In this document: positions 51,641 to 61,042 of the stretch, piece after piece
Position numbering within the stretch: the stretch's first letter is position 1
Layout of the letters: each line of letters opens with the position of its first letter
Assembly: GCF_000170795.1 (NCBI RefSeq)
Contig: NZ_ABCM01000003.1
Coordinates: forward strand, 355,627 to 419,626
Length of the DNA stretch: 64,000 nt
Source: Pedobacter sp. BAL39
GTDB taxonomy: Bacteria > Bacteroidota > Bacteroidia > Sphingobacteriales > Sphingobacteriaceae
Direction of reading: 5' to 3'
The notes under the pieces: model-generated
What the model saw: the letters and a program-made list of their open reading frames with translations, nothing else
What the model was told of the DNA's origin: nothing
The model's database searches: none
Translations under genes and position numbers: made by a program

Positions 51641-53041
51641 ATGAAAAATGTAACCGTTGAATGGCTGCGCGCCATAGAGAATTTAAGAGATGTCCCGGAC
51701 GATCAGCTCCAATGGTTTATTGATCAGGGCACTGTACTGGAATTACCCGCAGGCTCAAGCCTGTTCAGAAAGGGCGATCTGATGCCGGGACCCTTTGTGA
51801 TTTTATCGGGCAAGGTGATGTTGAGCATACCACGAGGCAATGAATTGCAGGAAGCGGGGATGTTAGAAACCGGAGCGATCAGCGGATATTTACCATTTTC
51901 GCGTGGTAAGATGGCTAGTGTGGTCGCGGAGGCAGTCGAGGACATGACCTATCTGCTATTGCCGTTGGAACAGCTGGACAATATGATCCATTCCCAATTT
52001 GACCTTACACAGGCTTTGGTGCATGTGATGGCCAACCGCATCCGGGAGGCAACCGCTTTCGAACAACAGAACGAAAAGATGATGGCTTTGGGAAAACTTT
52101 CGGCAGGTCTGGCCCACGAACTAAACAACCCTGCCTCTGCAGTCGTCCGTGGATCTGTTTCCTTATTGAAACATTTAAAGATGGTGCCGGATGTTTTCAG
52201 GCAGGTCATGTCGCTCCGGTTGGATGACACAGCAGTAAACTATATCACCGATAAACTGTTCGGTGTGCTGTCGAAGGGGGAAAAACCTTTCCTAAACATG
52301 ATGGAACGGTCGTCATTGGAAGACGACATGCTGGACTGGCTGGGGGAGCATAACGTGGCCTGCAAAGAAGATGTGGCCGAAAACCTGGTCGATTTTGGTT
52401 ATAGTGTAGCTGACCTGGACGATATAGAGGGGCGTATACCTGCCGATGCAATTTCAGCAGTATTCAATTGGATTAATAACAACCTGGTAACCGAAAAAAT
52501 AGTGGTAGATATTCATGAGGCTTCCGGCCGGATATCGGAGCTGGTGGGTGCAGTGAAAAATTTTACGCACATGGATCAGGGGCACGGGAAACAATTCGCC
52601 GATATCCATATCGGCATCCGCAATACGCTGACCATGTTACAGCATAAGATCAGGAATGGAAATGTGCAGGTCATTGAAAATTTTGATGCGGAGCTGCCAA
52701 AGGTGAATGTACTGATTGGTGAGCTGAACCAGGTTTGGACTAACCTCCTCGACAATGCCCTGGATGCCATGGGGCCCAACACTAAAGGTCAGTTGACCAT
52801 TACTACCAGCCGTGCAAAGGATTGCGTGCGCGTCACCATTTCAGATAACGGTCCGGGAATTCCGGAAGAAGTTAAAAGCCGTATTTTTGATCCGTTTTTT
52901 ACCACAAAAGAGATCGGTAAGGGAACCGGTCTGGGGTTGGATGTGGTGAAGCGAATTATTAAACAGCACAAAGGTGCGGTTAATGTGGAATCCAAACCCG
53001 GACAAACGAACTTCATTGTCGAGTTTCCGATCAATGGATAA
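51641..53041 (+). CDS. Histidine kinase with N-terminal cNMP-binding domain
   Basis: The 466-residue protein has a cyclic-nucleotide-binding fold at about 15-130 (LELPAGSSLFRKGDLMPGPF and VAEAVEDMTYLLLPLEQLD). An H box carries the phosphoacceptor His159 in AHELNNPASA. A helical insert of about 110 residues (180-290) with acidic stretches follows, then the ATPase domain (about 345-466) with NLLDNALDAM, DNGPGIP and GKGTGLGL. There is no membrane segment. The downstream gene, 39 bases away, encodes a receiver domain fused to an oxidoreductase, so the two are a probable two-component pair. The ligand of the cNMP fold is unknown. Confidence 0.9.
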   Translation: MKNVTVEWLRAIENLRDVPDDQLQWFIDQGTVLELPAGSSLFRKGDLMPGPFVILSGKVMLSIPRGNELQEAGMLETGAISGYLPFSRGKMASVVAEAVEDMTYLLLPLEQLDNMIHSQFDLTQALVHVMANRIREATAFEQQNEKMMALGKLSAGLAHELNNPASAVVRGSVSLLKHLKMVPDVFRQVMSLRLDDTAVNYITDKLFGVLSKGEKPFLNMMERSSLEDDMLDWLGEHNVACKEDVAENLVDFGYSVADLDDIEGRIPADAISAVFNWINNNLVTEKIVVDIHEASGRISELVGAVKNFTHMDQGHGKQFADIHIGIRNTLTMLQHKIRNGNVQVIENFDAELPKVNVLIGELNQVWTNLLDNALDAMGPNTKGQLTITTSRAKDCVRVTISDNGPGIPEEVKSRIFDPFFTTKEIGKGTGLGLDVVKRIIKQHKGAVNVESKPGQTNFIVEFPING

Positions 53042-53080
53042 TAACCTCTTTTTCATTTATAAAATTTTACTGTAAATCAT

Positions 53081-54748
53081 ATGAGTCTGCCGATTATATT
53101 TTGTATTGATGATGATGCCCAGGTATTGAGGGCGATCACCCGTGATCTGAAAAGCCGCTACCGCGACCGTTACCGGATCCTGAGCACTACAGTGGTGCAG
53201 GAGGCGCTTGATAGTTTACTGGAGCTGAACAATAAGGGCGAGGCCATAGCTTTGTTTCTGGCAGATCAGCGCATGCCCGAAATGCAGGGGGTGGACTTCC
53301 TGGTAAAAGCCATTCAGTATTTTCCTGAAGCAAAACGGGCACTGTTAACTGCTTATTCCGATAAAGATTCCGCGATTAAAGCCATCAATGAAGTGAAGCT
53401 GGATTATTACCTGGTTAAACCCTGGGATCCACCCGAAGAAAAATTATTCCCGGTGATTGATGACCTGCTGGATGACTGGCAATGTGATTATCATCCTGTT
53501 TTCAAAGGCATTAAAGTAATTGGCTATCAATACTCTCAAAGCTCTCATGAGGTCAAGGACTTTTTGGCCGGCAACCTGGTGCCTTACCAATGGCTGGACA
53601 TTCAAACGGATAAGGACGGAAAAAACCTGTTGGCCAATAATGATCTTACCGAAGCCAATCTGCCCGTGGTATTTTTAGAGGATGGCAGTTATATTGCCAA
53701 GCCCAGCTTAGTGGACCTTGCCGGTAAAATCGGTTTGAACCCGGATCGCGAACGCCAGGATGTTTACGACGTGGTGATCATTGGCGCCGGACCTGCAGGG
53801 CTTGCAGCTGGTGTTTACGGTGCTTCGGAAGGGTTAAAGACTTTGCTGATTGAGCGCCGTGCGCCGGGTGGGCAGGCGGGTACCAGTTCTCGCATAGAGA
53901 ATTACCTGGGCTTCCCGACCGGTTTAAGTGGGGCTGAACTCACCCGCCGTGCCATGACACAGGCAACCCGTTTGGGAACAGAATTCTTGTCGCCGCAGTC
54001 TGTGCGTTCTATTGAGCAAAAGGACGGGTATAAAAGGATCACACTGGATAATGCCGAAGATATTGTTACCCGAAGCGTGGTCATTACCACCGGGGTGGAT
54101 TACCGTAAACTTGACACTGCCGGTATTGCCGACTTTACAGGTGCCGGGATTTACTACGGAGCTGCGATGACCGAAGCCACGGCTTGCAAAGACAAGGATG
54201 TTTATGTCGTTGGGGGTGGTAATTCTGCCGGTCAGGCCGCTATGTACCTTTCCAAATTTGCTAAGAACGTTTACATCCTGATCCGCAAAGATGACCTGAC
54301 GGCAACCATGTCGGCCTACCTCATCGGGCAGATCGCAGCAGAAAGTAACATCCACATCAAACCAAGGGTAGAAATTGCAGCTGCTCATGGTTCGGGCAAG
54401 TTGGAAAGCCTGGATATTCGTAATTTTGATACTATGGACATCAGCAATCACCCTGCAGATGCGCTTTATATTTTCATTGGCGCCAAGCCATATACCGATT
54501 GGATCGAACTGGGAATCATCAAAGATGGCAAAGGATTCCTGGAAACCGGTCGGGACCTGAAGAGCCACCCTGATTACGGCAAGATCTGGAAACAGAAACG
54601 CGATCCTTACCTGCTGGAGACCAGTTGCCCGGGGATTTTTGCTGCAGGTGATGTCAGGGCCGGCGCGATGAACCGGGTAGCCTCAGCAGTGGGAGAAGGT
54701 TCTATGGCCATCAGTTTCGTGCACAAATATCTGGCTGAGGTGAAATAG
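53081..54748 (+). CDS. Receiver, glutaredoxin-like and thioredoxin-reductase-like fusion protein
   Basis: The 555-residue protein has three parts. Residues 1-135 are a response-regulator receiver with phosphoacceptor Asp62 (LADQRMPEMQG) and Lys113. Residues 140-220 have a glutaredoxin-like fold in which the CxxC site is replaced (IGYQYSQSSHEV). Residues 225-555 match thioredoxin reductase: FAD loop GAGPAGLAAG from Gly235, NADPH loop VVGGGNSAG from Gly378, and the end FAAGDVRAGAMNRVASAVGE. The redox CxxC of true thioredoxin reductases is absent; that region reads AAMTEATACKDK with one Cys (369). Database names call such proteins fused response regulator/thioredoxin-disulfide reductase, but this one cannot use the standard disulfide mechanism. 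Confidence 0.88.
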   Translation: MSLPIIFCIDDDAQVLRAITRDLKSRYRDRYRILSTTVVQEALDSLLELNNKGEAIALFLADQRMPEMQGVDFLVKAIQYFPEAKRALLTAYSDKDSAIKAINEVKLDYYLVKPWDPPEEKLFPVIDDLLDDWQCDYHPVFKGIKVIGYQYSQSSHEVKDFLAGNLVPYQWLDIQTDKDGKNLLANNDLTEANLPVVFLEDGSYIAKPSLVDLAGKIGLNPDRERQDVYDVVIIGAGPAGLAAGVYGASEGLKTLLIERRAPGGQAGTSSRIENYLGFPTGLSGAELTRRAMTQATRLGTEFLSPQSVRSIEQKDGYKRITLDNAEDIVTRSVVITTGVDYRKLDTAGIADFTGAGIYYGAAMTEATACKDKDVYVVGGGNSAGQAAMYLSKFAKNVYILIRKDDLTATMSAYLIGQIAAESNIHIKPRVEIAAAHGSGKLESLDIRNFDTMDISNHPADALYIFIGAKPYTDWIELGIIKDGKGFLETGRDLKSHPDYGKIWKQKRDPYLLETSCPGIFAAGDVRAGAMNRVASAVGEGSMAISFVHKYLAEVK

Positions 54749-54793
54749 CCGGTAGAATCAGCAATAAGGGGAGTTAGGAACCAAAATTGAAAA

Positions 54794-54824
54794 CAACAAA
54801 GCCGTCTTGAAAACGGCTTTGTTG
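54794..54824. terminator. Intrinsic-type hairpin after the kinase/oxidoreductase operon
   Basis: A perfect 12-bp stem (CAACAAAGCCGT with ACGGCTTTGTTG) and a seven-base loop lie between the convergent oxidoreductase gene and a small secreted protein gene. No long T tract follows on the plus strand, but A/T bases within the stem serve either side. Confidence 0.65.
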
Positions 54825-54835
54825 AGGGGGAAGGG

Positions 54836-55237
54836 CTATTTATATTTGATAAATGTGGCCTTGACTGTTTTTTCTTTTAAATCAGTAGTTGTACTGCTTG
54901 AGGCCACTGTGGCTTTTTTACCGTCTTTTTTTTGACTTACATTTCCACCACTGGAAGTTGACGTACCGAAAACCTCTTCTTCCATTGTGAAGATTACAGC
55001 GTCGGCACCCTTCTTTCTTGCTAATTCGATGATCTTTTGCTGAGTCTTTTCCAGCGAACGAAAACCTTTACCAAGTTCAGTTTTTCCCATGACTGTGTAT
55101 CCCTTCGTTACGTCGGCAATATCATAAAACTCATCTATCACTTGTGTCGGTGTATAACTCTTTCCGAAGTACTTCTGTGAGTAGCTCTTACTTATACAAA
55201 ATATCCCAAATAGGAAGATTAAAATTGACTTTTTCAT
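54836..55237 (-). CDS. Small secreted protein of unknown function
   Basis: The 133-residue protein has a signal peptide (about 1-20, ending KSYSQ). The mature part contains GYTVMGKTELGKGFRSLEKT, then a helix ending ARKKGADAVIF. That pattern recalls small envelope proteins that assemble as oligomers. The C-terminal third is Ser, Thr and Lys-rich (TSTSSGGNVSQKKDGKKATV) and probably disordered. No family can be named with confidence. Confidence 0.6.
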   Translation of the reverse strand: MKKSILIFLFGIFCISKSYSQKYFGKSYTPTQVIDEFYDIADVTKGYTVMGKTELGKGFRSLEKTQQKIIELARKKGADAVIFTMEEEVFGTSTSSGGNVSQKKDGKKATVASSSTTTDLKEKTVKATFIKYK

Positions 55238-55612
55238 ATTTTCAATATTAAATGTTAATTAATAACACAAAGGTATATTGCCCGTCTTTAAGGATAGGTC
55301 GACCATCAGTTCAAATGATCAAATCCGAGGATGAAGCAGCCAATTGCCTTATTGAAGAGAAATGCTGAAAAAGAAATGACCAACTGCTTTCTTAATGCGC
55401 GTATAAATGAGATAGATAGTTGAAACCGGTTTACTTAGAAAAGGCCTGGCTACTTAATGAATATGGCGACCAGCGGAAGTTAGCATACAGGATAGTACAG
55501 GATGCGGAACTGACGTCAGTTACTTAATTTAGTTGGTAGTTTATGCGTCATTCAGAACAACCAATAATCCGCAGACCCTAAACCATAAGCCCGAAAATTA
55601 ATCGCATCAATT
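55238..55612. other. 375-base gap with a possible gene fragment
   Basis: No complete gene was found. A 35-codon stretch at about 55420-55527 encodes a protein-like sequence (VYLEKAWLLNEYGDQRKLAY) that stops at TAA and is preceded by a stop. It may be the tail of a lost gene. I could not identify it. Confidence 0.3.
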
Positions 55613-57991
55613 ATGAGGATTGTCTCTTTTTACATCTTAGTGTTCATTTTGAGTACACAGTCGCTATATGCCCTTGAGCCAACTGAACCGGTCAATCCGT
55701 TACTGCTGCGTAAAAGCTGGCCAGCGCGTTGGATCAGTCATCATGAAGATCAGAAAGCAGAACTGTCTGTGTTCCATTTCAGGAAGGAGATTTCATTTTC
55801 CACTATTCCGGATAGTCTGTGGATTCACGTGTCGGCAGACAGCAGGTATCGTTTATATGTTAACGGCATCTGGGTAAGTCATGGTCCTGCTGCTGGTGAT
55901 CTGCGCCATTGGCAGTTTGAGACGTTGAACATCGCGCCCTACTTAAAGGCTGGAAAAAACCATGTTGCGGCGGAAGTCTGGAACTCAGATAAAAACCGTG
56001 CGATGACCCATCTTTCGTTTGAAACGGGATTTATCCTACAAGAAGATAATCTGGAAAAGCCGTATGGATTGAATACTGATGGGACCTGGCTTTCTTGCAG
56101 AAATGAGGGATATACCGCTGTTCCACAATGGAGCAGTGATACCGACATTGGCCCTGCGGAGATGGTAGATTTTACAAAATATCAGGTAGGTTGGAATGCT
56201 GCTGAGTTAGCTGACAAGGACAAGTGGAAAGCTGCAAGTGAAGGCAGTCATGGAGAAACGAAATGGTCTATCCATTATCGGCCGGGAAGGTTTCTGGTGC
56301 CCAGGTCAATTCCTGCAATGCGTATGGAGCCTGTTCGCTTTACATCAGTAAGGAAGAGCACCGGGATGACGGTTAAGGAACAATCCCTTCAAAGGAAAAG
56401 ATCTTATCAGATACCAGCAAATACAAAGGTAGAGTGGTTGATTGATCAGAAAGAACTGACCAATGCTTATCCTGTACTCGAACTGGATAGAGGCGCAAAT
56501 GCAGTAGTACACATTGCTTATGCAGAAGCTCTTTATGACGACTCGAATAAAAAGGGGCACCGGGATGAAGTCGAAGGCAGACACTTTCGTGGTTTTCAGG
56601 ACGGAGTGGTGGCGTCTGGTTCCAAAATCTCTTACATGCCATTGTGGTACAGGACTTTTCGCTACCTTAAGTTGTCTGTTGAGACGAAGGATCAGCCATT
56701 GGAAATAACCGACTTTTATGCGATTAAATCCGAATATCCTTTTGATAACAATGCAACGTTTAAGGCTGATGATCCCGTTTTAGATACCATCTTAAATATT
56801 GGATGGCGTACGGCCAAGCTCTGTGCAATGGAAACCTATATGGACTGCCCTTATTATGAACGGCTGCAGTATATTGGTGATACGCGCATTCAGGGCATGG
56901 TATCCTTGTACAATAGTGGAGACGATCGTTTGCTGAGGCAAGCGCTTAGTCAATTTGACCAATCCCGGATGTCAGAAGGAATTACCTTAAGCCGGTATCC
57001 AACCAATTATGACCAGCAAATTCCACCATTTTCGCTATGGTGGATTGGCATGGTGAATGATTATTGGATGTACCGGGGTGATCAACAGTTCATCCGAAGT
57101 TTATTGCCAGGGGTAAGGCAGGTTTTGACATTCTTTGAAAACTTTCAGCAGCCAGATGGATCTTTGGGCGAAATGCCGTACTGGAATTTCACCGATTGGT
57201 CTAATAGTAAGGGCTGGTTCTTCGGAGCACCTCCCAACGCGCAAAAAGGAAACAGCGCAATAATGGATTTACAACTCCTTTGGGCTTATCAGATTGCGGC
57301 TAAGCTAGAGCGCGACCTGGGATTGCCTGCAATGAATGATACCTATCAGCAAAAAATCACGCAACTGAAAAGTGTTATTAAGCAGAAATACTGGTCTGAG
57401 CAGAAGGGCCTATTTGCGGATGAGGATAAGCGTGAATTGTTCTCACAACATGCGAATGTGCTGGCCATACTTACTGATCTGGTATCGGAACAACAGAGTA
57501 AAAATCTGATGGATCGGATCATGACCGATACTTCTCTCGCTCAGACCACGATCTATTTCCGGTATTATCAGATGCTCGCATTGAAAAAGGTAGGTTATGC
57601 AGATCGTTATTTAACTCAGCTCGATGTATGGCGCGACCACATCAAAAGTGGACTTACAACCTGGGCGGAAATCAGTGATACCAAATCCACCCGTTCTGAT
57701 TGCCATGCCTGGGGTGCCAGTCCAAATATAGAACTCTATCGTATAGTGCTCGGAATTGACACTGATGGCCCTGGTTTTTCAAAAGTGAAAATTGAACCGG
57801 CCTTAGGACAACTAACCAATGCGAGCGGTACCATTCCTCACCCGAAGGGAGCACTTTCTGTATCGTATCGTCAAAAAGGCGCCAAGTGGGAAATTGAAAT
57901 CAAATTGCCGGCACATGTATCCGGAAACTTAATTTGGAAGGGTAAAACCTATGCTTTAGCCGATGGGAACAGCAATAAATTTACTTTATAA
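55613..57991 (+). CDS. GH78-family alpha-L-rhamnosidase-like glycoside hydrolase
   Basis: The 792-residue protein has a signal peptide (about 1-20) and an N-terminal beta-sandwich with the conserved YRLYVNGIWVSHGPAAGD. An (alpha/alpha)6 catalytic barrel and a C-terminal beta domain follow. The GH78 acidic residues are visible: Asp411 (MDCPYYER), Glu416 in the same motif, Asp423 (GDTR), and the candidate base Glu686 (TWAEISDT). The family releases terminal L-rhamnose from glycosides and polysaccharides. It should act in the periplasm or outside the cell. It precedes locus C by about 170 bases and may supply its substrate. The exact specificity cannot be read from the sequence. Confidence 0.85.
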   Translation: MRIVSFYILVFILSTQSLYALEPTEPVNPLLLRKSWPARWISHHEDQKAELSVFHFRKEISFSTIPDSLWIHVSADSRYRLYVNGIWVSHGPAAGDLRHWQFETLNIAPYLKAGKNHVAAEVWNSDKNRAMTHLSFETGFILQEDNLEKPYGLNTDGTWLSCRNEGYTAVPQWSSDTDIGPAEMVDFTKYQVGWNAAELADKDKWKAASEGSHGETKWSIHYRPGRFLVPRSIPAMRMEPVRFTSVRKSTGMTVKEQSLQRKRSYQIPANTKVEWLIDQKELTNAYPVLELDRGANAVVHIAYAEALYDDSNKKGHRDEVEGRHFRGFQDGVVASGSKISYMPLWYRTFRYLKLSVETKDQPLEITDFYAIKSEYPFDNNATFKADDPVLDTILNIGWRTAKLCAMETYMDCPYYERLQYIGDTRIQGMVSLYNSGDDRLLRQALSQFDQSRMSEGITLSRYPTNYDQQIPPFSLWWIGMVNDYWMYRGDQQFIRSLLPGVRQVLTFFENFQQPDGSLGEMPYWNFTDWSNSKGWFFGAPPNAQKGNSAIMDLQLLWAYQIAAKLERDLGLPAMNDTYQQKITQLKSVIKQKYWSEQKGLFADEDKRELFSQHANVLAILTDLVSEQQSKNLMDRIMTDTSLAQTTIYFRYYQMLALKKVGYADRYLTQLDVWRDHIKSGLTTWAEISDTKSTRSDCHAWGASPNIELYRIVLGIDTDGPGFSKVKIEPALGQLTNASGTIPHPKGALSVSYRQKGAKWEIEIKLPAHVSGNLIWKGKTYALADGNSNKFTL

Positions 57992-58162
57992 TTTTCCATG
58001 GATTTGACCCCTATCAGGCTAGCTAATTGATTTTTGCTGCCTTCGAAGGACCTAACTAAGTTTTTAACTAATTATTCAGGACTTTATTATTGCCAGAATT
58101 AATCAATATTATTGCCCTTGATTTCAGTAATTTTATTGGGGGAACTGCATAATGATTAACAA

Positions 58163-58759
58163 ATGAAGATAGCTAGGGAAGACGAAATAAATTGGATGCA
58201 AGAGTTTTACGAGGGGAATGAAAAGGCGCTTGCTCATTTTTTTAAGCTTCATAGTAAGTCACTTGTTTATTTCACAAACCGGATGCTTGAAGATAAGGCA
58301 GAGGCAGATGATATTGTGTCAAAATGCTTTCTTAAACTCTGGCAGAAGCACAAAGACTTTAAAACTGAACAAAACATCAAGGCCTTTCTTTACATCAGTT
58401 GTCGCAATGCCTGTATGGATTATCTGGCCAGTCTGAAAGTCAGAACTGCTGCCCAGGAGAAATATATCATCTATCTTCAGGAGGGAGAGGAAACTATTCT
58501 TTACGATGTGGTGCAGGCCGAGGTGCTGGATCTGGTCAATAAAGAGATCAATGAGCTCCCTGATAAAATGAAGGTGATATTTAAAATGCTTTACATCGAC
58601 GGAAAAAGCACAAGTGATATCGCTGCAGAACTGGGGCTATCGATACAGACAGTACGCAACCAGAAAACAAAAGCCGTAACGATCATTAAAAATTCTCTGT
58701 TGAAAAAAGGTGTTTCCAATGCACTGCAACTGGCTTTTTTGTTTTTCATCAATAAATAA
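58163..58759 (+). CDS. ECF RNA polymerase sigma factor (locus C)
   Basis: The 198-residue sigma factor has region 2 (LAHFFKLHSKSLVYFTNRML, then EADDIVSKCFLKLWQKHKDF) and region 4 (LPDKMKVIFKMLYIDGKSTS with the helix-turn-helix IAAELGLSIQTVRNQK). It is the first gene of locus C, 84 bases before the FecR gene. A hydrophobic end (LQLAFLFFINK) recalls the tails of the other two sigma factors. No convincing promoter box was found. Confidence 0.92.
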   Translation: MKIAREDEINWMQEFYEGNEKALAHFFKLHSKSLVYFTNRMLEDKAEADDIVSKCFLKLWQKHKDFKTEQNIKAFLYISCRNACMDYLASLKVRTAAQEKYIIYLQEGEETILYDVVQAEVLDLVNKEINELPDKMKVIFKMLYIDGKSTSDIAAELGLSIQTVRNQKTKAVTIIKNSLLKKGVSNALQLAFLFFINK

Positions 58760-58843
58760 AAAAATATTTGAACTTCAGATGGTTGCTTTAGGTGGTCGTC
58801 CCGTTTCTATATCATAACATTCAATAAATGTTAATGAGATAAA

Positions 58844-60046
58844 ATGGACGAAATGTTAGAAAAGGAATTTTATATATCCACCCTGATCACTGCAGAACTT
58901 AATAGATCACTGGATCTTGCGGGAGACGAGGAACTACAGGCCTGGAAAAAATCTTCTCCGGAGCACCTTGAGTTTTATAATCGTTTGATCGCTGAGGAGT
59001 ATTTTCTGCAAGAGTTTCAACATTTCAATCAGATCGAGACCGATCATATATGGCAACTTACCAGTTCGGGGCTAACAGGGGATCTAACCGCGGAGGCTCC
59101 TCAGACTGCTGTCAGATTTATCAAAATCTGGCCTCGTGTGGCGGGATTGGTCGCAGCAGTGGCGGCATTTGCCATCTGCATTTATTTCTTTAGTGAGATT
59201 CGTTCGCGTAATGCCGTCGGAACAGAATATGCTAAGGGCCATCCATATATTAAGCCAGGTATTAATGGTGCGACAATAACCCTGAGTAGTGGTAAGGTGA
59301 TCAAGCTAAGTGAGCATCAAAGCGGTGTTTTGATAGGAGATCATCTGGCTTATACTGACGGAAGTTCTGTTACTGAGGACGGCATCAGCACTCAAAAAGA
59401 AGAAACACTTACTGCTACAACCACAAAAGGACAGACCTATACCTTTACCTTACCCGACGGTACGAAAGTCTGGCTGAACGCGGATTCAAAGATTTCATTT
59501 GCCCAGAGGTTTAGCAAACAAACGCGTAGGGTATTCCTTGATGGCGAAGCCTATTTCGAGGTCGCGAAAGATAAACTTCACCCGTTTATTGTAGACAGCA
59601 AACAACAGCAAATAGAGGTGCTGGGTACACATTTCAATGTGAACAGTTACATAGACGAACCTGAAGTTACAACAACTTTGCTGGAAGGCTCCGTGAAGAT
59701 AAAAGTTGGAAATGAACAGAAAATCATCAAGCCGGGTCAACAGGCGCTCAATAAGTCTGGCGTAATCAGTGTGCAGGAAACCAACGTAGCGAGTGTGCTG
59801 GACTGGAAAAATGGTGATTTCTATCTCAATCATGTTGCTTTTAAAGCAGCGATGAGAAAAATTGCAAGATGGTATGATATGGAGGTCATCTATGATGCTT
59901 CTGTCCCGGATAATATGGAACTGGGCGGATGGGTGTCCAGAAATAACCAGCTTGCTACGGTGCTTAGATCGATAGAATCTGCTGTTCCGGTAATTTTCAA
60001 AGTTGAAGGCAGAAGAATTTATGTCGTGCGACAACTTAATAATTAA
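58844..60046 (+). CDS. FecR-family anti-sigma factor (locus C)
   Basis: The 400-residue protein has a cytoplasmic N-terminus, one membrane segment near residues 100-120 (VAGLVAAVAAFAICIYFF) and a FecR domain (about 190-290, GQTYTFTLPDGTKVWLNADS). A DUF4974 end (GRRIYVVR) completes it. It is the partner of the sigma factor at 58163-58759. The TlpA gene follows directly, which differs from loci A and B where SusC is next. Domain order is normal and complete. Confidence 0.92.
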   Translation: MDEMLEKEFYISTLITAELNRSLDLAGDEELQAWKKSSPEHLEFYNRLIAEEYFLQEFQHFNQIETDHIWQLTSSGLTGDLTAEAPQTAVRFIKIWPRVAGLVAAVAAFAICIYFFSEIRSRNAVGTEYAKGHPYIKPGINGATITLSSGKVIKLSEHQSGVLIGDHLAYTDGSSVTEDGISTQKEETLTATTTKGQTYTFTLPDGTKVWLNADSKISFAQRFSKQTRRVFLDGEAYFEVAKDKLHPFIVDSKQQQIEVLGTHFNVNSYIDEPEVTTTLLEGSVKIKVGNEQKIIKPGQQALNKSGVISVQETNVASVLDWKNGDFYLNHVAFKAAMRKIARWYDMEVIYDASVPDNMELGGWVSRNNQLATVLRSIESAVPVIFKVEGRRIYVVRQLNN

Positions 60047-60050
60047 AGAA

Positions 60051-60971
60051 ATGAGACGATTTATGCTACTACTAGCAATATGCCAATTGGCTTTTTCAGC
60101 CTTTGCACAGAATCATCCGGTTTCCTGGGAATTCAGCAGTAAGCAAACCGGACCGTTAACCTATGAGGTCAAATACCAGGCTGAGGTAAAAGCGCCTTAT
60201 CATATTTATCCGCAGGGGCGAGGTGGCGGTATGGGAATGCCTACGGAATTTTTGTTTGAGCCTAATGATAACGTTGAATTTAGCAGTGAACTGCTGGAAC
60301 GAGGAGTGGAGCAGCATGACGGCGAGCATTTATCCCACTATGCAAAGGGGGTGACATTTACGCACACGCTGAAATTAAGGTCTGAAAAAAAGACCACACT
60401 GGCATTTACCATAAAATATATGGCTTGCACGAATCAAATGTGTCTTCCCCCGTCTAAGAAGCAATTTACTTTGGAGTTGGGCAGTCCCGCGCAGAATGCT
60501 GTAGCTCTTAAAAGTGACGATCCAGCTGATTTATCCCGTAAAGGGACGATTTCGTTTCAATATGAGGATTTTGTGATGCCTGATGTAGAGGGTAAGGAGA
60601 TATCTTCAAAAGACATTACATCGAAAAGTAAATATACTTTCATCGACTTTTGGGCAAGCTGGTGTTCACCATGTCGATCGCAGGGACGCGAACTGATCCC
60701 GATCTACCAAAACTATAAGCCGAAAGGTTTTGATGTCATTGCGATATCTTTAGATACGGATGTCAAAGTATGGAAGAAAGCCATCCAGGCCGATGGATAT
60801 GCTTGGGTAAATTTGAGTGACCTTAAAGGTTTTGACTCTGCGTTGAGTAAGAGGTACCATATCACTGCTATTCCGAGAAATCTGCTCATCGATCAGAAGG
60901 GGAATATTGTTGCCATCGACATCCATGGAAAGGAGCTGGAAGCGAAACTGGCCGAATTATTCAAGATTTAA
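60051..60971 (+). CDS. TlpA-type thioredoxin with DsbD-like N-terminal domain (locus C)
   Basis: The ATG at 60051 gives a signal peptide (MRRFMLLLAICQLAFSAFAQ). A TTG start at 60003 would overlap fecR and bury this signal, so it is rejected. Residues 20-145 resemble the DsbD alpha (N-terminal) domain, with a Cys pair in YMACTNQMCLPPSKKQF. Residues 165-306 are a thioredoxin domain, with WCSPC cysteines at about 205 and 208 and a cis-proline segment TAIPRNLLI. It should carry reducing power in the periplasm. Combining both halves in one soluble protein without the DsbD membrane domain is unusual. The gene is between fecR and susC. Confidence 0.85.
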   Translation: MRRFMLLLAICQLAFSAFAQNHPVSWEFSSKQTGPLTYEVKYQAEVKAPYHIYPQGRGGGMGMPTEFLFEPNDNVEFSSELLERGVEQHDGEHLSHYAKGVTFTHTLKLRSEKKTTLAFTIKYMACTNQMCLPPSKKQFTLELGSPAQNAVALKSDDPADLSRKGTISFQYEDFVMPDVEGKEISSKDITSKSKYTFIDFWASWCSPCRSQGRELIPIYQNYKPKGFDVIAISLDTDVKVWKKAIQADGYAWVNLSDLKGFDSALSKRYHITAIPRNLLIDQKGNIVAIDIHGKELEAKLAELFKI

Positions 60972-61042
60972 TCGAAAAAATGTAATCAACCGATTGTGAA
61001 CCTAAACCAAACAGACATGCAGAAAAATCTACAATAGAACTG

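Noticed and set aside
53081..54748. Annotation as an ordinary thioredoxin reductase (TrxB)
   Set aside because: The redox-active CxxC motif is absent and the N-terminus is a receiver domain, so the standard name would mislead.
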